Origin: Mobilisporobacter senegalensis
GTDB lineage: Bacteria > Bacillota > Clostridia > Lachnospirales > Lachnospiraceae
NCBI RefSeq assembly: GCF_003752155.1
Contig: NZ_RJVG01000016.1
Location: 1 to 54,260, forward strand
Direction of reading: 5' to 3'
Length of the DNA stretch: 54,260 nt
A program made the translations under genes and the position numbers. Below the pieces are notes generated by a model. That model was not told where the DNA came from, ran no database searches, and saw only the letters and a program-made list of their open reading frames with translations. Below, in pieces: positions 1-11,051 of this stretch. How positions within the stretch are numbered: the first letter of the stretch is position 1; every line of letters begins with the position of its first letter.

Positions 1-138
1 TAAATTCAATTACTGAAATTCATTTTTAACTCAGCCCGGAGGCTTTGTCTTTTTAGAATTTTCAGGGTTGTTTCACTGTTTAGTTATCAATGTTCTTTGT
101 GTTCCTCTGACAGGCTCTCTGGCGCGTCAGCAATATAT
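1..138 (-). other. Leader of an rRNA operon leaving the left edge
   Basis: Read on the minus strand, this stretch follows a strong promoter and has no ORF of note. It carries a segment of the kind found ahead of 16S genes in Firmicutes (CATTGATAACTAAACAGTG at about 75-93, followed by a TGAAAATT stretch). A small AGCC/GGCT stem lies at about 33-44. The 16S gene itself would start beyond base 1, so the rRNA assignment is inferred from promoter strength, leader sequence and the neighbouring tRNA gene. Confidence 0.55.
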
Positions 139-167
139 ATAATACTATATACATCTTTGTTTGTCAA
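139..167 (-). promoter_or_regulatory. Strong sigma-A promoter, probably for an rRNA operon
   Basis: On the minus strand there is a perfect -35 TTGACA (162-167), a 17-nt spacer and a -10 TATTAT (139-144). Within about ten bases downstream the GC-rich run GCTGACGCGCC follows, reminiscent of a discriminator. It fires toward the left edge, away from the origin, as expected of an rRNA operon near oriC. Confidence 0.7.
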
Positions 168-226
168 CACTTTTTTTATTACTAATTATTACTTAATTAT
201 TAGTCTATTAAAATGTTACAAACTAC

Positions 227-313
227 GGAGAAAGAGGGATTTGAACCCTCGCGCCGCGCAAACGACCTACACCCTTAGCAGGGGCGCCTCTTCAGCCTCT
301 TGAGTATTTCTCC
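227..313 (-). tRNA. tRNA-Ser (anticodon GCU)
   Basis: The reverse complement folds as an 87-nt class II tRNA. It has a GGAGAAA/TTTCTCC acceptor stem, a CGCCC/GGGTG anticodon stem, loop CTGCTAA with anticodon GCT (277-279 on the plus strand), a long variable arm and the T-arm GAGGGTTCAAATCCCTC. No CCA end is encoded. It reads AGC/AGU serine codons. It lies between the fumarase genes and the rRNA promoter and has its own promoter. Confidence 0.95.
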
Positions 314-362
314 ATCACTGAACTTTAGTTCAATATTTATTTATGCGTCAAACGCAAGGATT

Positions 363-391
363 AGTATATCAAAACAAGTTTTACTTGTCAA
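363..391 (-). promoter_or_regulatory. Promoter of tRNA-Ser
   Basis: The minus strand carries -35 TTGACA (386-391), a 17-nt spacer and -10 TATACT (363-368), about 50 bases before the tRNA gene. This near-consensus promoter makes the tRNA independent of the fumarase genes. Confidence 0.7.
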
Positions 392-398
392 TGACTTT

Positions 399-434
399 AT
401 TGCTATTTTTTTAATTTTTTCAAAAAATAGCAAT
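399..434 (-). terminator. AT-rich terminator-like hairpin after the fumarase genes
   Basis: Arms ATTGCTATTTTTT (399-411) and AAAAAATAGCAAT (422-434) form a perfect 13-bp stem, located 65 bases past the fumarase beta-subunit stop. The stem has few GC pairs, so it would be weak. The A- and T-runs inside it could serve either strand. Confidence 0.4.
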
Positions 435-499
435 ATATAATCAGTAAATAATAAGTTATATTGTTGAAATATGTCTATATCACCTATATTCCTGCGTTT

Positions 500-1051
500 C
501 TAATTTTCACAAAATTCTCTTGGAGCTGTTTCATAAAGATTATTACCTTCACAATCATTCACAACAATAACAGGAAAATCTTTTACATATAATTCTCTAA
601 TTGCTTCTGTACCTAAGTCATCATATGCTATCACTTTAGAACTTACGATGCATTTAGAAAGTAAGGCACCTGCCCCACCTACAGCTGCAAAATATACTCC
701 GTTATTTTTAATAATAGAATCTATAACTTCTTTGTTTCTTTTTCCTTTTCCTATCATACCTTTTATTCCATGATCCAGCAAAAGAGGTGAGTATTTGTCC
801 ATTCTACTACTTGTAGTAGGTCCGGCTGATCCAATCACCTGTCCCTCTCTTTCAGGAGTAGGACCTAGATAATATATAATATTATCTTTTAATTCAAATG
901 GCGGTTTTTCTCCTTTTATCATAGAATCATACATTCTTTTATGAGCGGCATCTCTAGCAGAGTATATAATTCCTGTAATATAAACATAATCCCCAGCTTT
1001 TAAGTTTTTAGTTATTTCTTCATTTATTGGAGAATTAATATATTTATCCAC
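500..1051 (-). CDS. Class I fumarate hydratase, beta-type (C-terminal) subunit
   Basis: This is the C-terminal-type subunit of the two-subunit, iron-sulfur class I fumarase/L-tartrate dehydratase family, which interconverts fumarate and malate in the cytoplasm. The family motif GSAGPTTSSRMDKY is present, as is the C-terminal KDFPVIVVNDCEGNNLYE. A GTG at 1051, preceded by AGAGG at good spacing, is the preferred start and gives 183 residues. An in-frame ATG at 1084 would add 11 residues with no good ribosome binding site. It follows the alpha subunit by about 150 bases and both probably make one enzyme. The family also contains tartrate dehydratases; fumarase is the more likely role in an anaerobe with a lone pair of genes. 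Confidence 0.88.
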   Translation of the reverse strand: MDKYINSPINEEITKNLKAGDYVYITGIIYSARDAAHKRMYDSMIKGEKPPFELKDNIIYYLGPTPEREGQVIGSAGPTTSSRMDKYSPLLLDHGIKGMIGKGKRNKEVIDSIIKNNGVYFAAVGGAGALLSKCIVSSKVIAYDDLGTEAIRELYVKDFPVIVVNDCEGNNLYETAPREFCEN

Positions 1052-1197
1052 TTTTTTTCCTCTTTTCCATAATATTATGCACATTATTAATTTAATTTAT
1101 TACTTCTTTAGTATAAATTAAAAGTATCTATAAATATAACAATAATCCTGATACCTTTATCTCTAATAAAATAATACTAAACTAATATTTGATTTAT

Positions 1198-2040
1198 TTA
1201 TATAATTCTTCTTACATGTCTATTAACATGACAACAAATATTGACTGCCACTGGCAAACCGGCTATATGTGTTGGATAGGTCTCAATGTTGACTCCTAGA
1301 ACTGTAGTGTTTCCCCCTAGTCCTCCCGGTCCAATACCTAATTTATTTAATTTTATTAATAATTCTTCTTCTGTATCTCTAATATGTTTAATTTCTGAAT
1401 GTTTATTTAAATCTCTTGTCAGTGCCTTTTTTGCTAAGTAGGTACATTTTTCGAAATTACCTCCGATTCCTACTCCAACAACCATAGGAGGACAGGCATT
1501 TGGTCCCGCATTTTTTACTGTTTCAATCACAGCTTCTTTTACTCCTTCAATTCCATCTGAGGGTTTTAGCATAAATACTTTACTCATATTTTCACTGCCG
1601 AATCCTTTTGGAGCTACAACAATTTCAACTTTTTCACCTGGTACAATATTATAATGAATGACTCCTGGTGTATTATCTTTTGTGTTTTCTCTTTCTATAG
1701 GATCCTTTACAATTGATTTTCTAAGATAACCTTCTTTATATCCTTGCCTGATACCTTCATTAATCGCAGCTTCAATGTCCAAGCCTTTGATATGGATATC
1801 CTGACCAATATTCATAAATACAACAGCCATTCCCGTGTCCTGGCAAATTGGTATCTGTTCATCTTTTGCTATTTTAATATTTGTTTCCAATTGATTTAAT
1901 ATTTGCTTTCCTAGAGTAGATTTTTCTTTGGCATAAGATTCAATAATAGCCGATTCAACATCTTTTGATAAAAAATAATTTGCTTCTATACACATTTCTT
2001 TGATATTTTGTGTTATATGTTCTGCATCTATAATTCTCAT
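1198..2040 (-). CDS. Class I fumarate hydratase, alpha-type (N-terminal) subunit
   Basis: This 280-residue protein is the alpha subunit of the oxygen-sensitive [4Fe-4S] class I fumarase/tartrate dehydratase family. Cysteines placed like the cluster ligands are visible: C66 in PICQDTGM, C183 in NACPPMV and C269/C270 in VAVNICCHVNRH. The glycine-rich GIGPGGLGGNTTVLG stretch is typical of the family. The start ATG is preceded by AGGAGAG. It is followed by the beta subunit on the same strand. Fumarase versus tartrate dehydratase cannot be settled from sequence alone, but fumarase is far commoner in this setting. Confidence 0.88.
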   Translation of the reverse strand: MRIIDAEHITQNIKEMCIEANYFLSKDVESAIIESYAKEKSTLGKQILNQLETNIKIAKDEQIPICQDTGMAVVFMNIGQDIHIKGLDIEAAINEGIRQGYKEGYLRKSIVKDPIERENTKDNTPGVIHYNIVPGEKVEIVVAPKGFGSENMSKVFMLKPSDGIEGVKEAVIETVKNAGPNACPPMVVGVGIGGNFEKCTYLAKKALTRDLNKHSEIKHIRDTEEELLIKLNKLGIGPGGLGGNTTVLGVNIETYPTHIAGLPVAVNICCHVNRHVRRII

Positions 2041-2102
2041 TTTTACTCTCCTGTAATTGTTATACTAAAATATTATATTAAATAGCTTCCTTAGTATTTA
2101 AG

Positions 2103-2178
2103 AATAGAGTGGTATTATATCTAAGTTTATTAAGGCTGATTTTCTTAATTAAAACAATAGATTTAATACCACTCTATT
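2103..2178. repeat. 76-bp imperfect palindrome between gyrA and the fumarase genes
   Basis: Arms 2103-2123 and 2158-2178 are complementary at 20 of 21 positions (outer sequence AATAGAGTGGTATTA). An inner TTAAG/CTTAA pair continues the stem toward the centre. No T-run follows it on the minus strand, so it is not a typical intrinsic terminator. It may be a structured RNA, an mRNA 3' end or a short palindromic repeat element. Confidence 0.6.
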
Positions 2179-2200
2179 ATAATTTTATTTAAAATTGTAA

Positions 2201-2238
2201 TATAAAAGATTATAAAATTCAAATAAGAATCTTTTATA
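2201..2238 (-). terminator. AT-rich hairpin just after gyrA
   Basis: Arms TATAAAAGATT (2201-2211) and AATCTTTTATA (2228-2238) are perfectly complementary with a 16-nt loop. It lies 25 bases past the gyrA stop on the minus strand. It may end gyrA transcription or stabilise the 3' end, but the stem is low in GC and lacks a clean T-run. Confidence 0.35.
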
Positions 2239-2262
2239 AACTATATTACTATAGATTTTAAA

Positions 2263-4809
2263 TTAGAGAAGATTATCATCATTTGAAGGAATTACTATTT
2301 CATTATTTATATCTTCCTCTTCTAATTCCTTTTCAAGATTTTGAATTAATTCATCTTCTGATTTATTTTCACTTTCTCTGACTTTAGTGAATTTTGCTAC
2401 GGATACGTCTGGATTTAAATTAATTAATTTAACACCGGAAGTAATTCTGCCAAGATCTGATATATCACCAACTGCCAATCTAATGATGATTCCTTCTGTA
2501 GTTATAATCATTATTTCATTATCATCATTTACTACTTTTACTCCTACAACATATCCTGTCTTTTCAGTGATCTTATAACATTTAACACCTTTACCACCTC
2601 TATGCTGCACTGTAAATTCGTCTATTTTTGTGCGTTTTCCCATACCTTTTTCAGATACAAATAATAAATAATCTCCTTGTGTATCCAGCTGCATTCCAAT
2701 AATCTCATCACCTGAAACTATATTCATACCAATAACACCCATAGATGTTCTACCGGTAGATCTGACATCCTTTTCATTAAATCGGATACATTGTCCATAT
2801 TTCGTTACCAAAATAATATCTTTCTTATTATTGGTTGATTTTACTTCAATTAAATCATCGTCTTCTCTTAAGTTAATTGCTTGAAGACCAGACTTTCTAA
2901 TATTTTCATAATCTTTAATAGGAGTCTTTTTCACAATACCCTTTTTCGTTGCCATAAATAGGTATCTGTTTTCCTGATATTCTCTTAACGGTATGATAGC
3001 AGTAATCCTTTCTTCTGGTAATAACTGAAGAAGATTCACAATCGCAGTTCCTCTTGCAGTTCTTCCAGACTCCGGAATTTCATACGCTTTTAATCGATAT
3101 ACCCTTCCTTTATTAGTAAAAAACATAATATAATGATGAGTCGTTGTCATTAAAAGATCTTCGATAAAATCTTCTTCGATTGTCTGCATACCCTTAATAC
3201 CTTTGCCGCCACGATGCTGACTCTTAAAATTATCAATTGTCATTCTCTTAATATAACCAAGTCTTGTCATAGCAATTACGGTATTTTCTTTTGGTATTAA
3301 GTCTTCCATTGAGATATCGAATTCATCAAATCCAATAGATGTTCTTCTGTCATCACCAAATTTATCACGAATTATAATTATTTCTTCTCTTATTACTGCT
3401 AAAAGTTTCTTACGATCTGCTAGAATTGCTTTGTATTCTGCTATTTTTTCCATAAGTTCTTTTAATTCTGTTTCAAGTTTTTCTCTTTCTAATCCCGTTA
3501 AAGCACGAAGTCTCATATCCACTATTGCTTGTGCTTGTACATCATCTAATCCAAAACGTTCCATTAAACTTATTTTTGCAATAGAAACATTCGCTGATGA
3601 TCTGATAATGTGAATGACTTCATCAATATTATCAAGAGCAATCATTAAGCCTTTTAATATATGAGCTCTTTCTTCTGCTTTATTTAAATCATACTGGATT
3701 CTTCTGGTTACTACTTCTTCCTGATGTTTTAGATAATAATCTAACATCTGATGTAAATTTAAAACTCTTGGTTCATTATTTACCAGTGCTAACATAATAA
3801 CACCAAAAGTATCTTGTAATTGAGTATGTTTATATAATTGATTTAGTATAACATTTGCATTGGCATCTCTTCTTAGTTCAATGCATATTCTCATTCCTGT
3901 ACGATTAGATTCATCTCTAAGTTCAGTAATTCCATTAATCTTTTTATCACGAACTAATTCAGCAATCTTTTCAATCAATCTTGCCTTATTGACCATATAA
4001 GGTAATTCAGTAACAATAATTCTGTTTTTTCCATTTGGCATTGCTTCAATATCTGTTACTGCTCTTACTCTTATCTTACCTCGTCCAGTTCTGTATGCTT
4101 CATCAATTCCCCTGGTACCTAATATTGTTGCACCTGTAGGAAAATCCGGACCTTTCACAATCTCTAATAATTCTTCAATGTCAGTATCACGATTTTCCTC
4201 AATGTTATTATCTATAATTTTTACGACAGCATTAATAACCTCACGTAAATTATGAGGAGGTATATTAGTAGCCATACCAACAGCAATACCAGAGGTCCCA
4301 TTTACTAAAAGATTTGGAAATCTGGATGGAAGTACAACTGGCTCTTTCTCTGTTTCATCAAAGTTTGGAATAAAATCTACTGTATTCTTGTTGATATCAG
4401 ATAACAATTCCATAGATATCTTACTCAGACGTGCTTCTGTATAACGCATCGCAGCTGCACCATCACCATCTACAGAACCAAAGTTACCATGTCCATCAAC
4501 TAGTGGATACCTTGTAGACCATTCCTGGGCTAAATTTACCAATGCTCCATAAATAGAACTATCTCCATGAGGATGATATTTACCCATTGCATCACCAACA
4601 ATACGTGCACATTTACGATGTGGTTTGTCCGGTCCATTATTCAATTCTATCATTGCATATAATATTCTTCTTTGAACTGGTTTTAATCCATCTCTTACAT
4701 CAGGAAGGGCACGTGCGGCGATTACTGACATGGCATAATCAATATATGATGTTTCCATTGTCTTTTTCAAATCGACCTCATGAACCTTATCAAAGATATT
4801 CTCGTCCAT
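2263..4809 (-). CDS. gyrA: DNA gyrase subunit A
   Basis: The 848-residue cytoplasmic subunit cuts and rejoins DNA in the A2B2 gyrase that introduces negative supercoils. The catalytic tyrosine is Y123 in [12 protein letters not shown]. The C-terminal half is the DNA-wrapping domain, with the GyrA-box QHRGGKG in its first repeat and a second QHRGGKG later. The protein ends in an acidic tail, as is common. The quinolone-determining helix reads [12 protein letters not shown] (79-90): the usual serine is present (S84), but the position normally held by Asp or Glu is Gly (G88). The start is set by CGGAGG nine bases upstream. It lies 45 bases after gyrB, so the two are probably co-transcribed. Confidence 0.98.
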   Translation of the reverse strand: MDENIFDKVHEVDLKKTMETSYIDYAMSVIAARALPDVRDGLKPVQRRILYAMIELNNGPDKPHRKCARIVGDAMGKYHPHGDSSIYGALVNLAQEWSTRYPLVDGHGNFGSVDGDGAAAMRYTEARLSKISMELLSDINKNTVDFIPNFDETEKEPVVLPSRFPNLLVNGTSGIAVGMATNIPPHNLREVINAVVKIIDNNIEENRDTDIEELLEIVKGPDFPTGATILGTRGIDEAYRTGRGKIRVRAVTDIEAMPNGKNRIIVTELPYMVNKARLIEKIAELVRDKKINGITELRDESNRTGMRICIELRRDANANVILNQLYKHTQLQDTFGVIMLALVNNEPRVLNLHQMLDYYLKHQEEVVTRRIQYDLNKAEERAHILKGLMIALDNIDEVIHIIRSSANVSIAKISLMERFGLDDVQAQAIVDMRLRALTGLEREKLETELKELMEKIAEYKAILADRKKLLAVIREEIIIIRDKFGDDRRTSIGFDEFDISMEDLIPKENTVIAMTRLGYIKRMTIDNFKSQHRGGKGIKGMQTIEEDFIEDLLMTTTHHYIMFFTNKGRVYRLKAYEIPESGRTARGTAIVNLLQLLPEERITAIIPLREYQENRYLFMATKKGIVKKTPIKDYENIRKSGLQAINLREDDDLIEVKSTNNKKDIILVTKYGQCIRFNEKDVRSTGRTSMGVIGMNIVSGDEIIGMQLDTQGDYLLFVSEKGMGKRTKIDEFTVQHRGGKGVKCYKITEKTGYVVGVKVVNDDNEIMIITTEGIIIRLAVGDISDLGRITSGVKLINLNPDVSVAKFTKVRESENKSEDELIQNLEKELEEEDINNEIVIPSNDDNLL

Positions 4810-4854
4810 TTATATTCCTCCGGTTTTCTTGGCTTAATTAAAAATTCCCATATA

Positions 4855-6801
<1,947 letters not shown>

Positions 6802-6836
6802 TTAATCTCATTCATTATGAAATTAATATAATTTTA

Positions 6837-7925
6837 TTATCTTTTTTCATTTATTACTGTTCCTTCAATCACTTTAAAGATTTTATTAATCTGAAATCGA
6901 TTATTTATAAACTCTTCAAGACCAGTACAAGTAATAATCGTCTGGATTCCATCTATACTGTTTAATAAGTGATTCTGCCTGTTTCTATCAAGTTCTGATA
7001 GAACATCATCCAACAAAAGGATAGGATTTTCATTGATTGTATTTTTTACTAATTCAATTTCTGCAAGTTTTAATGATAACGCTGAAGTTCTTTGTTGACC
7101 TTGGGAACCAAAACGTCTAATATCATTATCACTTATAATAAAACACATATCATCTCTGTGAGGCCCCACATTTGTTGTTTTTAATTCTATATCTTTATTT
7201 TCAAATTTTTTAAGTTTATTTTCAAAATTATCCAATATGACGTTAGGTTCATATTTTATTATTAATTCTTCTTTGTCTCCAGTTAGCTTTCTATGTATAT
7301 CAAAAACAATTTGATTTAACTCTTCGATAAACTCAGAGCGCCGTTTAATTATTTTTTTTCCATATTCCAATAATTGGATATTCCATATGTTTAGTGTATC
7401 CAATAATGATTTATTAAAACTTATTTGTTTTAATAAATTATTTCGCTGATTAACTATTTTATTATATTTTGTCAGATTATACAAATAAACTTTATCTAAC
7501 TGGCATAATTCTAAATCAATAAATCTTCTTCTTTCACTTGGACCATTTTTAATTATACTTAAATCTTCAGGTGAAAAAAATACTAAATTGACCATACCAA
7601 ATAATTCACTTGATTTTTTAATTGGCAACCCATCAATGGCTACACCTTTTGCTTTATTCTTTTTTAAGTGCATATCTATCTTGTGGATTATCTCTTTTTT
7701 TTCTATAAAAATTCTTATATGAGCTTCTTCTTTTTGAATTTTTATCACTTCTTTATCTTTACTGCCTTTATGAGATTTTGTTGTTCCACATAGATATATT
7801 GATTCAAGAATATTAGTCTTGCCTTGAGCATTATCACCATACAATATATTTGTCCCATTATTAAATTGCATCGATAATTTTTCGTAATTTCTATAATCAC
7901 TTAACTCAAGAGATTTTATGATCAT
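6837..7925 (-). CDS. recF: DNA replication and repair protein RecF
   Basis: The 362-residue SMC-like ATPase helps load RecA at gaps and stalled forks together with RecO and RecR. Walker A is GDNAQGKT (30-37). The ABC signature region reads RFGSQGQQRTSALSLKLAE and Walker B reads PILLLDDVLSELD. It begins 17 bases after the S4-domain protein and precedes gyrB, the usual order in Firmicutes. Confidence 0.97.
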   Translation of the reverse strand: MIIKSLELSDYRNYEKLSMQFNNGTNILYGDNAQGKTNILESIYLCGTTKSHKGSKDKEVIKIQKEEAHIRIFIEKKEIIHKIDMHLKKNKAKGVAIDGLPIKKSSELFGMVNLVFFSPEDLSIIKNGPSERRRFIDLELCQLDKVYLYNLTKYNKIVNQRNNLLKQISFNKSLLDTLNIWNIQLLEYGKKIIKRRSEFIEELNQIVFDIHRKLTGDKEELIIKYEPNVILDNFENKLKKFENKDIELKTTNVGPHRDDMCFIISDNDIRRFGSQGQQRTSALSLKLAEIELVKNTINENPILLLDDVLSELDRNRQNHLLNSIDGIQTIITCTGLEEFINNRFQINKIFKVIEGTVINEKR

Positions 7926-7942
7926 TTTAACACCTGTTTTTT

Positions 7943-8152
7943 CTATTTTGTTATTTTAATCTGCTCATTTTCATATTCTACAATATCACCATCAACTAGT
8001 TTTTTTCCTCTTTGGTATTCAACTTGTCCATTTACTTTAACTAAACCGTCTTGAATGACCATTTTAGCATCAACACCTGAACCTACCAGTCCAGCTGCTT
8101 TTAAAGCCTGTCCAAGTTTAATATATTCATCTCTTAATTTTATTGTTTCCAT
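7943..8152 (-). CDS. yaaA: S4-domain RNA-binding protein (YaaA/RlbA family)
   Basis: This roughly 69-residue protein is almost entirely one S4 RNA-binding domain (IKLGQALKAAGLVGSG, KVNGQVEYQRGKKL). The family always lies between dnaN and recF in Firmicutes and has been linked to ribosome assembly. A GTG at 8164 would extend it by four residues, but it sits directly against the AAGGAC ribosome binding site, so the ATG at 8152 is preferred even though its spacing is rather long. Confidence 0.9.
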   Translation of the reverse strand: METIKLRDEYIKLGQALKAAGLVGSGVDAKMVIQDGLVKVNGQVEYQRGKKLVDGDIVEYENEQIKITK

Positions 8153-8176
8153 AATTTGAAACACGTCCTTTTCACA

Positions 8177-9289
8177 CTAGTTAATATTTGCATTAATGTT
8201 CACTGGTAATATTAAATATATATACGTTTCCTCTTTATCCTTTATAAAACAAGGTGCTTTTGGATTAAATAAATAAATATCAACTTCTTCGTCATCAATA
8301 ACTTTTAGAGCATCTATTAAAAAACGTGGATTAAATCCTATTAATATATCTTTTCCTTCTTTTTTGATATCAATATCTTCATTCATCGATCCAATATTAG
8401 AATTAATTTTTAATTCCATATTATTATCTGTAATATTAATAATAATAGGCTTTTTCTCATTTTCTTTAATTAAAAGAGTAGCTCTGTCAATACAACTTAA
8501 AAATTCTTTTTTATTAATTGTTAACTTAGTTTCATAGTCATTGGAGAGCATCTGGCTTATTTTATAAAATTCACCTTCTATTAATCTGGATAAAACAACA
8601 GTATCATCAAATTCAAATAATATATGTTTATCAGTAAAGAATAAATTAACCTGATCAGAAATTTCACCCGATAAGATTTTACTCACTTCATTTAAAGTTT
8701 TACCAGGAACAATCACTTTTATATTATCATAATTATCTTTTAATTTTATATTACGGATGGAAATTCTATGTCCATCTAAAGAGGTTACTTTTAATTCATC
8801 CTCATTAATCTCGAATAATTCACCTGTCATAATTTTATTGCTTTCATTATCAGAAATAGAAAATACAGTTTGTCTTATTATTTCTTTTAATGAAAATTGA
8901 GATATTGTAATATTTTTATCTTTCTGAATATTTGGTAAGAAAGGAAATTCCTCACTTGCTTTTCCTGATATATTAAAATTAGCCTTCTCACAAGTAATGG
9001 TAGCCTTATAATTACTATCTGTTTCAATTGTTACTTCATTATCTGGTAGTTTTCGAATAATTTCAGAAAATACTTTTGCATTAATTGCAATAATCCCATT
9101 CTCTAAAATATTACCTTTAACTATAGTTTCGATTCCAAGTTCCATATCATTAGATATTAATTTGATTACACCAGATTTGGCATCAATAATCAAGCATTCT
9201 AATATAGGCATTGTTGTTCTGGATGGTATTGCTTTTAAAACTATATTAACACTATTTAATAAATCATTTTTTTGACATATTATTTTCAT
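8177..9289 (-). CDS. dnaN: DNA polymerase III beta subunit (sliding clamp)
   Basis: This 370-residue protein forms the dimeric ring that tethers the replicative polymerase to DNA. The three repeated clamp folds are recognisable, beginning MKIICQKNDLLNSVNIVLKAI with the conserved TMPILECLLI-like segment, and the C-terminus ends in the usual YIYLILPV. It follows dnaA across a 260-base gap that carries origin sequences. A GGGAG lies about 14 bases ahead of the ATG, so initiation may be modest. Confidence 0.97.
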   Translation of the reverse strand: MKIICQKNDLLNSVNIVLKAIPSRTTMPILECLIIDAKSGVIKLISNDMELGIETIVKGNILENGIIAINAKVFSEIIRKLPDNEVTIETDSNYKATITCEKANFNISGKASEEFPFLPNIQKDKNITISQFSLKEIIRQTVFSISDNESNKIMTGELFEINEDELKVTSLDGHRISIRNIKLKDNYDNIKVIVPGKTLNEVSKILSGEISDQVNLFFTDKHILFEFDDTVVLSRLIEGEFYKISQMLSNDYETKLTINKKEFLSCIDRATLLIKENEKKPIIINITDNNMELKINSNIGSMNEDIDIKKEGKDILIGFNPRFLIDALKVIDDEEVDIYLFNPKAPCFIKDKEETYIYLILPVNINANIN

Positions 9290-9341
9290 AATTGTGTATA
9301 ACTCCCTTCGAGGTATTTTTAGTATATAAATAATAAAAATT

Positions 9342-9380
9342 TAGTAGAAGCAGTAGTAGGGGGTGTTAATTTGTTGATAA
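9342..9380 (-). other. Putative origin unwinding element (DnaA-trio with G-run and DnaA box)
   Basis: On the plus strand, six successive triplets TAG-TAG-AAG-CAG-TAG-TAG (9342-9359) run into GGGGG (9359-9363), then TGTTGATAA (9372-9380), which is the DnaA box TTATCAACA on the other strand. The order box, GC-run, TAG-type trinucleotides, AT-rich DNA matches the basal unwinding system known from Bacillus subtilis, and it lies in the same place between dnaA and dnaN. The 9301-9341 side is very AT-rich. The identification is by pattern only. Confidence 0.6.
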
Positions 9381-9426
9381 GTGTTATTAAGTTAGTTAAT
9401 AAGCTACTTTAATTTAAGAATAACCA

Positions 9427-9540
9427 TGTGAACAAGTTTTAATTTTTTTATATGTAAATATCAAGTTATTCACAATGAATTTCAAAAAATAAAAAATTAC
9501 ACACAAAAACAACAGAATATCAACAACTAAATGTGAATAA
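9427..9540. other. DnaA boxes between dnaA and dnaN (second half of oriC)
   Basis: TTATTCACA at 9476-9484 and its reverse form TGTGAATAA at 9532-9540 are perfect TTATNCACA boxes. TGTGAACAA at 9427-9435 differs at one position. With the unwinding element at 9342-9380 they fill most of the 260-base non-coding gap 9290-9549. Confidence 0.65.
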
Positions 9541-9549
9541 AATTTAAAG

Positions 9550-10923
9550 CTATTGAGGACTTATTTTTTTACTTAATACTTCTACAGTATTTTGCAGCTG
9601 GCTATCCTTTTGGATATCTTTTGTAACTTTATCAATACCATGGAGAACTGTGGTATGATCTCTATTTCCAAGCTTTTTTCCAATATCAGAAAGGGATAAT
9701 TCAGTTAAGCTACGGCATAGATACATACACATTTGTCTTGGATATGCTATATTTCTACTCTTTTTCGTAGAACATAAATCAGGAACTGTAATATTAAAAT
9801 GTTCTGAAACAATCTCCATAATAAGTTCTGCAGTAATATTTTTCTGGTTATTAGGTGAAATTAAATCTTTTAAAGCTTCTTCTGCTAATTCAACATTAAC
9901 TTCTCTTTTCTTAAGCCTTGAAAGTGCAACGATTTTAGTCAAGGCTCCTTCTAATTCTCTAATATTAGATTTTACATTTGTGGCAATATATTTCATAACT
10001 TCATTATCTATGGATAATCCATCTAATTCTTCTTTTTTCTTTAGAATTGCCATTCTTGTTTCATAATCTGGAGATTGAATATCAACGGTAAGTCCCCATT
10101 CGAAACGAGAGCGTAAACGATCTTCGAGAGTTTCAATATCTTTTGGAGGTTTATCAGATGATATGATTATTTGTTTTTTGGATTCATGTAAGGTATTAAA
10201 AGTATGGAAAAATTCTTCCTGTGTACTTTCCTTTCCTATTATAAATTGAATATCATCAATAAGCAGAACATCAATATTTCTATATTTTTCCCTAAACTCA
10301 GCGGTAGAGGAATTTTCATTACGATTACGGATAGATTCAATCAACTCATTGGTAAATTGCTCACTGGTAACATATAATACTTTTGCTTTAGGATTATGTT
10401 CTAATATAAAATGTGCTATTGAATGCATTAAATGAGTCTTACCAAGTCCAACACCACCATAAATGAACAAAGGATTATAAACTTCAGCTGGTGATTCGGC
10501 TACTGCTAATGAAGCAGCGTGTGCAAGGTTATTATTTGTTCCTACTACAAAAGTGTCAAATGTATATCTTGGGTTAAGAAAGGGATAAGGATTCTTTTTT
10601 GTAATTTCTTTCTTTGGTGATACTTCATTTTTAACTTCTATATTAGAAGTAGCACTTTCAAGAATAAAATCTAATTCATAATTTAGATTTGTAATTTCTT
10701 CAATTGCTACCTTAAGGGGTAATCCATATTTACGCTTTATGAAATTGATACTATCTGAACCAATTAATTTATCATCAATCATTATTGTAATAATATCATC
10801 AGATACAGAATATACTTTTAGTGGTAATAACCAAGTACGAAAAGAAACATCTGAAATATCATGTTCATTCTTAAGGGCTTCTAATATCTCATCCCATTTT
10901 TCTTGAATTATGTTTTTCATCAT
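9550..10923 (-). CDS. dnaA: Chromosomal replication initiator DnaA
   Basis: The 457-residue AAA+ protein binds DnaA boxes and melts the origin. Domain I is at the N-terminus, followed by a short linker. Walker A is GGVGLGKTH (156-164) and Walker B is LLIDDIQF (220-227). The C-terminal helix-turn-helix has the signature RNIAYPRQMCMYLCR and GNRDHTTVLHG. Two adjacent ATGs (10923 and 10920) could start it; GGGGG lies three and six bases ahead, so the second may be used. DnaA boxes flank the gene on both sides. Confidence 0.98.
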   Translation of the reverse strand: MMKNIIQEKWDEILEALKNEHDISDVSFRTWLLPLKVYSVSDDIITIMIDDKLIGSDSINFIKRKYGLPLKVAIEEITNLNYELDFILESATSNIEVKNEVSPKKEITKKNPYPFLNPRYTFDTFVVGTNNNLAHAASLAVAESPAEVYNPLFIYGGVGLGKTHLMHSIAHFILEHNPKAKVLYVTSEQFTNELIESIRNRNENSSTAEFREKYRNIDVLLIDDIQFIIGKESTQEEFFHTFNTLHESKKQIIISSDKPPKDIETLEDRLRSRFEWGLTVDIQSPDYETRMAILKKKEELDGLSIDNEVMKYIATNVKSNIRELEGALTKIVALSRLKKREVNVELAEEALKDLISPNNQKNITAELIMEIVSEHFNITVPDLCSTKKSRNIAYPRQMCMYLCRSLTELSLSDIGKKLGNRDHTTVLHGIDKVTKDIQKDSQLQNTVEVLSKKISPQ

Positions 10924-10958
10924 AATCCCCCTAATTATAAATTTTCATATAAATATAT

Positions 10959-10985
10959 ATTATAACATAATTGTGGAATTTTCAA
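10959..10985 (-). promoter_or_regulatory. Likely dnaA promoter
   Basis: On the minus strand a perfect -10 TATAAT (10959-10964) is preceded by TTGAAA (10980-10985) at a short 15-nt spacing, or ATTGAA at 16. The spacing lowers confidence in the -35 box. It lies 36 bases before dnaA, and a near-match DnaA box TGTTGATAA at about 11004-11012 lies upstream, which would allow autoregulation. Confidence 0.4.
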
Positions 10986-11051
10986 TGGTTATTATTAGTT
11001 CTTGTTGATAACTTTGTTTATATAATAGAAAGTTAGAAAAAATCGATTTGA

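Noticed and set aside
97-303. Plus-strand ORF across the rRNA promoter and tRNA-Ser
   Set aside because: It overlaps a clear tRNA and promoter on the other strand and has no ribosome binding site.
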